Shown here: in pieces, positions 57,200 to 64,000 of the stretch
Position numbering within the stretch: the first letter of the stretch is position 1
How the letters are laid out: each line of letters opens with the position of its first letter
Source of the DNA: Diphasiastrum complanatum
Taxonomy: Eukaryota > Streptophyta > Lycopodiopsida > Lycopodiales > Lycopodiaceae
DNA length: 64,000 bases
Assembly: GCA_029204225.1 (NCBI GenBank)
Contig: CM055111.1
Location: forward strand, 25,041,874-25,105,873
Reading direction: 5' to 3'
Made by a program: the position numbers and the translations under genes
Notes under the pieces: model-generated
Database searches by the model: none
What the model saw: the letters and a program-made list of their open reading frames with translations, nothing else
What the model was told of the DNA's origin: nothing

Positions 57200-57870
57200 T
57201 TAAACCCTAATTGTCCAAGTGTTGATGGTAGGTAGCACAAGGCTCTCTTTCACCATCACATCATGTATTCTCTCTTGTAACATCACTCCAATTAGACTTA
57301 ACCCAATTCTATTCTTGAAGCAATCTTGCGGCTTCTACCAACCCACCACCAAATTGAAGCAATCTTTGGGCCTTTCTTTTTCTTTCAACACCACCGATGT
57401 GTGTTCGAGGTTTGGGCTTGGGTGGTCAATCCCACACCAAGTACCCCCTTCCACAACACCACCACCGGGGGCGGATTAATCTTGGGGCTTATTTTCTTTC
57501 TTGGACATCACCCATGTGTGGGTGGGGTTTGAACTTGAGTGATTAATCACACCTAGGGACATATCAATCTTGGGGCTTCTTCTTTTTTTCCTCTGTTGTC
57601 ACCCATGTGTGGGTGGCCGGGTCTAAATTTTGGAGCTTTTTTTTTCTCAAACACTAGCCATTTGTTGGCAAGGTTTGGTCAATCCCACACCAAGAACCCT
57701 CTTCCACCACACAAGAGTGGATGAATCTTGGAGCTTTTACCAAACCCACTAGCAAATCCTTTGCTCTCTTTATCTTGAACATCACTCTAATCATAACTAA
57801 TGCAATTCTATTCTTGAACCAATCTTGAGACTTTTAACAAACCCATTGAGCAGATCCTTTGTACTATGCA
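57200..57870. repeat. degenerate tandem repeat of about 90-150 bp
   Basis: Four to five diverged units share TTGGGGCTT / TTGGAGCTT, a CACC-x-ATGTGTGGGTGG core and CAATCCCACACCAAG. The core CACCCATGTGTGGGTG (about 57508 and 57600) is an inverted repeat with a TGTG loop. Open frames through it (57219-57532) are repeat-derived. Confidence 0.65.
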
Positions 57871-59064
57871 CACATAGGTGCACCCTCCAATCGAAGCTAA
57901 TACCCAAGTAGATGTTTTGAGCCTTGTGTTCTACATGATGCAAACTATGCCTATAGTCAAAATAAAGTTACCTAAAAGTCTTCCCACATAGGAAATACTT
58001 GGATAGGGGTTGGAACTATGTCCATGTAAGTACATGTTCAAAATTCTAAATGTTATGTAGATTGCCATTTGGAACATTTTTTGCTTGGACTTGCTATGTG
58101 ATGGAAAGGGTCCAAGTTGTACAAGATGAAGCTAGTTAAATTACTTATCCATGGTGGAAAAACAAAACTCCCTAGCAAACCAACTCCTCCAAAGTTAAGT
58201 GTAAGCTATACTTCTTGAACAAGCAAGACTCCCAATAACAATTGTTACAAATTCCACATACCAAAGTTCTTATCCACCACCTTAGGAATCCATGAATAGC
58301 TTACCTTATTTGGGCCAAACATATACATTAGGAAGAGTTATGTAAAATCATCTAAATGGTCAAACATGTAGTGCATATACATTTTAAAGCCCTTTGATCT
58401 CTCATCACAAAGGTTATCAATTTCATCTTGAAGTTAGTTCCAGTAAATTTTCCAAAGAGAGATATGTTTAAGAGAACTAAATCTTTGATATGGACGTTTG
58501 CTTGAGAGCTCTAAGAAAATAAGAGTGATCATAAAAGTATGTCTAAGAAGTTGAGAAGTCATCAACATCATGTACTTAGTACTATGTCTAATATTTTTTA
58601 ATCTCTAAGATTGGTGATTATAAGCTTGGGTAGTTTAGTAGTCTTGAGACACAAAATGTTTAACGTCCTTCTCTATTACCATTGTATATGCTTCCTATGT
58701 CTTTGATAGACTTGAGTTGTGGAAGATTAATTCATGTTGTTTCAATAAATGTTTTATAGGAGGTAGCTTTAAGGTGAACATAAAACGTGTACGTTGCGAT
58801 GACATTCATGCACATTTAGAAAGTAATTTATGATAATTATCTCTATGATCATCACTATTTTGTGAATGCAACTTTGCATACTAATATGCTTCATTTCCAC
58901 ACTTTGAACATTTTTGTGGATGTTTCAAGTTTACTAGCTTGGATAGGTTCTACCTTTTTGCAAACAAAAGAGTAGTTTGTATATGAGTCATTGTATATGT
59001 ATGCATGGTCATCTTACTCATATATCGTTGAAGCATGCTTGTATAGTTTGTGATGGGACATTCG
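57871..59064. other. no gene seen
   Basis: About 1.2 kb of AT-rich DNA without recognisable coding or repeat structure. Confidence 0.35.
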
Positions 59065-59180
59065 TACTGTGAAAAATTGTCAACTAGTTTTGTTGGTTTA
59101 TTGGCATTTTTGGAGGCCAAAATGAAATCTCAATCTAGAAATAGTTTCATATTTGTAAATAAAGGTTGTTAATCAACTAT
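59065..59180 (+). repeat. LTR start fragment, same family as 22702-23441
   Basis: TGTGAAAAATTGTCAACTAG then ...AGGCCAAAATGAAATCTCAA, matching the reverse complement of 23441-23330. It breaks off near 59180 and has no polypurine tract in front. Confidence 0.7.
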
Positions 59181-59224
59181 GCAGTCCATTCGATAGAGAG
59201 CAGAGAATTTCAAGGTTGATGATT

Positions 59225-59463
59225 CTCGTTCAAGGAGCATGGATCAAGGAGGGAAACTTCTTGACGAGCCTTGGGATTGTTTAAGCTCTTTCATTGTGAG
59301 CTTAGTTCAGCCCTAAAAGCTTTTATCTATTCAACCTTTTATCTATTTTGATCTCTTTGAGCCATTAACATAATAGAACAACTAGTTAGGCAACTAACAT
59401 ATAGGCCAAACATGGGTATGCAGCTGATTATGTACAATGAGGCCTATGCACGAAGACGGTACA
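59225..59463. repeat. second copy of the intron 2 segment
   Basis: See 54235-54505. Here the copy is joined directly to gypsy RT sequence at about 59464. Confidence 0.75.
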
Positions 59464-59469
59464 CACACT

Positions 59470-59890
59470 TTATTTGCCAATAGTGAAAAAACTGATTTGT
59501 TTAAAAAGAAAATAGAATATCTTGGTCATATAGTGTCTACTCATGGAGTTAGGCCAGATTCTAAGAAGGTTGATGTAATCGTTGGATAGCCTGTGCTAGC
59601 TGATTTGACAGCACTTCGTTATTTTTTTGGATTGGTAGTATTTTATAGAAAATATGCTAAGAGGCTCCTATATTGTAGCACCTTTGACTGATTTGACTCA
59701 AAAAATAGATTTGGTGAGTGGACTGATTTTCAACAAGAAGCTTTGATTAGTTAAAGCAAGTTGTTGTTGAGTGCATCACTCTAAAGATTGTAGACCCTCA
59801 AAAGCCCTATGTTATAGGTAGGAATGCGAGTGACATTGTTGTGGGAGCAACTCTAATGCAAGAGGATAGGCTTTGAAGTGAACTGAGAGT
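59470..59890 (+). pseudogene. Ty3/gypsy RT/RNase H fragment
   Basis: The plus strand reads EYLGHIVSTHGVRPDSKKVD, then (over a TAG where Trp is expected, near 59587) PVLADLTALRYFFGLVVFYR and KYAK, then DFQQEAF and ITLKIVDPQKPYVI. This is the thumb of gypsy reverse transcriptase (LGHxVS...GV...W-P) and the start of RNase H. It has frameshifts near 59665 and 59740. No flanking LTR could be matched to it. Confidence 0.8.
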
Positions 59891-60197
59891 TTTGGCTTCA
59901 GCCACAACTAGCAGGGTCAAGGATGCGGAAGTGTGCCTTTTCCTACGCCTATCGCATTTTTCTGAAAAATGCGAGGTTGGTGAATTTACATATACCTGCA
60001 CATTCTAACTCTACGAGAAAATCCGACAAATGCGAAAAACCCGAAGGTTGGTGAAAAATGTGCCAAGTCATATTATGGCTCAGTGCGAAAAGTGCAAAAA
60101 ATGTGTTCGGTATTCAGTTTTTCAACCTACGAACCTACAACTTAATTCTAATTGCAAGAACAATCTCATTAACTTATCAAAACTGCAGTACCTACAT
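59891..60197. repeat. hairpin words GCATTTTTC-GAAAAATGC
   Basis: A stem CGCATTTTTC (59953-59962) and GAAAAATGCG (59964-59973) around a single T is followed by repeated ATGCGAAAAAC and GTGCGAAAAG words. It shares vocabulary with 47201-47660. Confidence 0.6.
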
Positions 60198-61365
60198 TGT
60201 TGGAATTTAATCTAACTCCTACTCATCCCAACAACCCTTCTTCCTTCTCTTATTTTTACTCTCTCAAATGCAACCTGCACAAAATGGACTATTTTCTAAT
60301 AGTCTGCATGTTTGAACCAATTGTCGCTATAGTCTGACAGCCGAAAAACCTGACACTCAACATTGTCGCTATTTTTCCTACCTTCCTGAGCAACTAAGTG
60401 TTTAGCGAAACTTATTAAGCTGTTTTGGGCCATTTAGGCACTTCCGAAAAAGCGACACTTTTTGCGAAAAATGCAGAAAATGCGACACTTCATTTTTACA
60501 TGCAGTTTCTGACAGGCGAAAAAGATGAAAAATGTGACACTGAATTTTTTCTCGCAGTTTCTGACAAGCGACAAAAAGATGACACTGCAGATTTACAAGG
60601 GATATTACACAGACGACACTCTGCAGAAATACACAATATTTCATGTATATACTGTCTACGTCTTCATGCTCCAATAACAACTGTCTAATTAGGTAGTTAA
60701 TCAGCTGTTAAGCAATCTTGTAAATGTAAAGCTAGAATAATACAAGATCTTCCAACTACTATAAATGTAAGTGAGTGATTGAAGATGTCATCAGTGTCAG
60801 AAAATCTGAGCAGATAGAAGTCATTGTTAGTGTCATCATAAGTTATCTGTCAAAGATCAAACGATCGGAACGGGTCTTACAGTAGCTGACTCCTTAGAGT
60901 TAGTGATCATAGAGAGAGAGAGAGAGAGATTCCGAACGTAGCAATTGTTTTGAATCTGTAAGTAGGATTACGCACTTATCAACGTGATTGTATTGTGATC
61001 TGATCGTCGTGTTCACAACTTATTATACAGATTCGCTATCGTTCTACACTCTTTTTGCATTCTTGTTGAATGATAACTCTCACTCCCTTTACACAAACAC
61101 TACTATCAAAGAATTGTATGGTTGTCTTTGATTCTAAATTGATTCTACATTCTCTTCATACCAGGTTATCAGTATCAGAGGATTGCATGGCTGTCTCAGA
61201 CGCCTAATTTTTTTGCAATCTCTCTTCACGACAATCTACGACTCCTACGCTGATAATCTGATTCAACGTAAAGAATAGCTCATAAAATCCATTCACTAAG
61301 TAATCCACGATCCTGCTTTCAAGAATTTTTTGTTTCTTCAGTTGACATCAATCCAAACGTCAACC
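60198..61365 (+). repeat. 5' LTR of a plus-strand copia element
   Basis: Starts TGTTGGAATTTAATC (copied at 14075) and aligns, from about 60555 to AATCCAAACGTCAACC, with the reverse complement of 18908-19755. It contains a run of GCGAAAAATGC-type words (60455-60560) and a GA tract (60910-60929). The 3' boundary is placed before the first primer-binding-like motif and is approximate. Confidence 0.65.
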
Positions 61366-61368
61366 GAA

Positions 61369-61447
61369 GTGATATCATAGCTGATAATTCACATTCCATC
61401 CGATCCCACAAAATGGTATCAGAGCCCACAAAGTGGTATCAGAGCCA
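61369..61447 (+). other. three primer-binding-like motifs
   Basis: GTGATATCATAGC (61369, decayed), TGGTATCAGAGCC (61415-61427) and TGGTATCAGAGCC (61435-61447). The two perfect copies sit in a 20-bp tandem duplication. Confidence 0.8.
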
Positions 61448-61550
61448 CATGTTTATTGAATTACTAGAGTCTAGGAATTATAATAGAACTTAACACGTTT
61501 TTGGTTCTATAGAGCTGATTCATCTAGTTTGTATTTTATCTCTGATTATA

Positions 61551-61794
61551 ATTGAAGGTTCAACCTTAGAGATCCACCTCATCAACAAATTCAATGGAGA
61601 TGACTTCTACATGTGGAAGTTCAAAATGAGGATGATCTTGATCGAGAAAGAGTTATGGGGATAGGTCAATGGCTCCATAGCCAGACCGAAAGAACCCGAA
61701 CAACTTCCAACTTGGGAAGCAAAGGATGGCAAGGCTCTTGCCATTGTATCCTTGAACCTGAAAGACACTCAAATCGCTCATGTATCCAACTGCA
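61551..61794 (+). pseudogene. copia gag N-terminus, cut by an LTR insertion
   Basis: The plus strand reads HLINKFNGDDFYMWKFKMRM, EAKDGKALAIVSLNLKDTQI and AHVSNC, parallel to the gag at 18718-18203. The start codon is ATT instead of ATG and a TAG replaces one Tyr codon, so it was already dead. Coding stops exactly at 61794, where the terminus TGTGAAGG of another LTR begins. Confidence 0.85.
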
Positions 61795-62448
61795 TGTGAA
61801 GGATTTCAGATCATTCAAGATCCAATCCAAGTCCCAAATCTTTGGTTACAATAAGGAGCAAACCAACAATCCTGCCAATGTAGAAAAATCAGCATCTACA
61901 TACAAAATGAGATGCAAACTCTAAGAGATATTGATCAAACATGAACCAAAACATAAAATATGTTTGCTGTTCGTACAATTACAATACCCTACTGTATTTC
62001 ACACGTGTGGAACCGAAAATAGCAATAAATGATCATTCTACACACAAGATTGCAAGATAACACCAAGATAGTGCACCAATGAGTAGTAGAACCCAAAGAG
62101 AACCATGTATAATGATGAAATGAGAGAGAGAAGAGAGAAGATGTGTCTCTCCAATAGTTACATCCTTTTATAGAGTTTCCAAACCCTATTTGGCCACTTG
62201 GCTTTCCCTCCAAAATGTAAACCCTACTATTTTTGGGTCTAGATTCAATGTACCCAAAGTTCAAATTTGAATCTCTCTCAAACTCGACTACCAACTTTCC
62301 CACACTTTCCAAAAGTGTTTATTGAATGTAGTTTAAACTAATATAACTTCAAAAAGTTTATCTCTAAGTCTAAAATGAGTTTTGGCCTCTTATTAACAAT
62401 TTACCAAAATGTGACTAAACTAGACTAAACTAGTTGAAATCTCTCACA
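61795..62448 (-). repeat. 3' LTR of the 517-codon element
   Basis: A 654-bp LTR with TGTGAGAGATTTC and GAAATCCTTCACA ends on the minus strand, an imperfect terminal inverted repeat. It holds CACACGTGTG (62000-62009) and a short GA tract (about 62120). A truncated relative is at 3354-3950. The polypurine tract TTGAAGAGGGAG lies just upstream on the minus strand. Confidence 0.82.
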
Positions 62449-63997
62449 CTCCCTCTTCAACTAGTTTTGGCATAGTTTTGACAATAGAACTTTGATCCAA
62501 CTTTAGAATGATCTCCATCCTAAGTATAGATCTTCTTTCTAAGGTTCTAAAGTATCTTTCATAATTGATATAGAGAATAGTGTCCAAATTGGATGCTTCA
62601 CTATTTCTTACATCAATTTTACACATCAAGATATAACTAGAACATGAAGAACCAAATAGAATGTAAATGAAATGATTCCTCCATGTTTCAAACTTTGAAC
62701 TCTCTGGAAAATTACAGCAACCAAACAATAAATGTGAGTGATGACCATTTGCTTGCTTGTCTCCTCCAACTTTGTCCTTTCTTGATATGTCTTCACCATA
62801 AAACTCCATGAATGTGCCTCCATCTCCATCTTGCCACAAGACACCATCAAACCTTGGAAATCCATGAGTAGGTGAGTATATACATGATGCAAATCTAGCA
62901 CCACATGACTCCATAAACCAAGTAATTTGCACTAGTCCATCTTCAAGATCTACTTGACACAAGAAAATGACCATGAATTCACCAAAAATTGACAATCCCC
63001 AAGTATTGGCACCAAGTAGCTCAACACTTGAGAACTTAGCCATGGATGAGTGACATAATGAACCTCCAATAACTTCATTTCCATCAGCAAAAACAGCCAA
63101 GAATGCTAGTACAACTCCAACAATAAGATATTGCAAGACAATGTAGCTAGTTTGTCCATATCTTGACAATTTGCACACATCCACATGAAATAGGTCAAAC
63201 ATGAGATAGAACAAGTAAAGTAAACTTGAACAACACTTCCTTGCTGCTCCTTTGACCTTACTTGAGTCTTCAATAAGCTGCAAAAATAGATCCATAACAT
63301 CTTTGCCAAATAACCTTCCTTTGATACTCTTGACTAGCTCCAAATTGCCACCTTTCCTTTTGTGTTGTTGAAGCCCTTTAAGACCAACCTCTTGATCTTC
63401 CTCTTGATCATCAAAGTCATTAAACAAACTTTTTTTTCCAGATCCATTACTTGATTTTCTAGTATGAAAAACATGAGAACCAATATCCACTTGCATAGCT
63501 TCATCTACACAAGAAAATTCTTCAAAACATGTGAATAAAGCAAAGTGAGTCGCTTCCATGTGCTTACCTTTCTCTTGATCATCAAAGATATCAAAGATAT
63601 GAATATCTTCAGACCTGAACCTCTGGAAATACTCCCTCTCAAACATATGATCTAGATTCAACAAGATCTCATCAATGCTTGATCTCGATCTCCCACAAAG
63701 GTTAGTGAAAACAATGTCACCAATGTCACCATCATAAATCAAAAGATAGATTCCAAATTTTCCATCCAACATGAAGTAGAGTAGGTGAAGATGAGTATCA
63801 AACCTAATAAATCCAGCCCTCTTGAGTCCATAACAAACCTCAATAAGCTCACCAATGAGATCTCCCTTGCCTTGAAGAAATTGCCTCTCGATTTGTTCCA
63901 TGTAGTCTTCTCCAACCAACTTTTTGCCATCTTGATCATGAGTGATCAATTCATAATCATAGAATCCTTTGAGTTGATGAAGAGATGTGAGATCCAT
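62444..63997 (-). CDS. 517-codon frame of unknown function in the pol position of an LTR element
   Basis: An uninterrupted minus-strand frame that may start beyond the window edge. It is not gag, protease, integrase, RT or RNase H by any motif I can see. The N-terminal 150 residues are mixed alpha/beta-like (MDLTSLHQLKGFYDYELITH, LHLLYFMLDGKFGIYLLIYD). An acidic then basic linker follows (DFDDQEEDQEVGLKGLQQHK). Then come two hydrophobic segments, SSLLYLFYLMFDLFHVDV and YIVLQYLIVGVVLAFLAVF, and a Cys/Gly-rich C-terminal part (FMESCGARFASCIYSPTHGF). The last residues, MPKLVEEGV, match the end of the copia RNase H at 23437, and the stop TGA is made by the LTR start. The intact length suggests a young insertion, or selection. 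No function can be given. Confidence 0.65.
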   Translation of the reverse strand: MDLTSLHQLKGFYDYELITHDQDGKKLVGEDYMEQIERQFLQGKGDLIGELIEVCYGLKRAGFIRFDTHLHLLYFMLDGKFGIYLLIYDGDIGDIVFTNLCGRSRSSIDEILLNLDHMFEREYFQRFRSEDIHIFDIFDDQEKGKHMEATHFALFTCFEEFSCVDEAMQVDIGSHVFHTRKSSNGSGKKSLFNDFDDQEEDQEVGLKGLQQHKRKGGNLELVKSIKGRLFGKDVMDLFLQLIEDSSKVKGAARKCCSSLLYLFYLMFDLFHVDVCKLSRYGQTSYIVLQYLIVGVVLAFLAVFADGNEVIGGSLCHSSMAKFSSVELLGANTWGLSIFGEFMVIFLCQVDLEDGLVQITWFMESCGARFASCIYSPTHGFPRFDGVLWQDGDGGTFMEFYGEDISRKDKVGGDKQANGHHSHLLFGCCNFPESSKFETWRNHFIYILFGSSCSSYILMCKIDVRNSEASNLDTILYINYERYFRTLERRSILRMEIILKLDQSSIVKTMPKLVEEGV

Positions 63998-64000
63998 GCC

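Noticed and set aside
59470-59890. Integrated pararetrovirus
   Set aside because: The RT thumb sequence has the pattern of Ty3/gypsy elements, and no movement-protein or coat-protein coding was found nearby.

Overview
This is nuclear DNA from a land plant with a large, repeat-rich genome. The evidence is a spliced plant gene with long introns, many decayed Ty1/copia and Ty3/gypsy LTR retrotransposons, LTR primer-binding sites complementary to initiator-Met tRNA, and long GA/CT microsatellites. The 14-kb intron packed with nested transposons would fit a gymnosperm, but no single base proves the taxon.

The one clear host gene lies on the minus strand from 56756 down to 33973. It encodes a secreted glycoside hydrolase family 127 (DUF1680) protein, a beta-L-arabinofuranosidase-like enzyme. 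I could join twelve exons at GT/AG borders with consistent phase into an 896-residue frame without internal stops. It has a signal peptide, the EESC and FWCCYG motifs of the zinc-cysteine active site, and an upstream TATA box. Intron 5 (37314-51443) is 14.1 kb. It holds a decayed hAT transposon that was split by a gypsy-type element, which itself contains three successive blocks of degenerate short repeats.

Region by region: 1-6200 holds copia family 1 (gag start, two near-identical 682-bp LTRs, RT/RNase H), all on the minus strand. 6200-10760 is a nearly complete but broken copia element (gag, protease, integrase, RT, RNase H), minus strand. 10760-13990 is copia family 3, interrupted by another family's LTR with a 128-bp CT run. 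14160-17500 is a plus-strand non-autonomous LTR element with unfamiliar coiled-coil coding. 17640-19755 is a copia gag/protease remnant with its LTR. 19794-22701 is a plus-strand LTR element whose coding region contains a duplicated unknown domain. 22700-29400 holds four further copia fragments, one with most of pol. 29400-32035 holds decayed coding and a copia RNase H. 33973-56756 is the host gene. 57200-60200 is upstream repeats, an LTR fragment and a gypsy RT. 60198-61794 is a copia LTR and gag that was cut exactly by the insertion of another LTR element (61795 to the window end). That last element carries an uninterrupted 517-codon frame of unknown function where pol should be.

The most promising material is the set of three non-autonomous LTR elements that carry unknown reading frames in place of pol, and the palindromic CACACGTGTG motif shared by LTRs of otherwise different families. 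No bacterial, organellar, rRNA, tRNA-gene or CRISPR features were seen.
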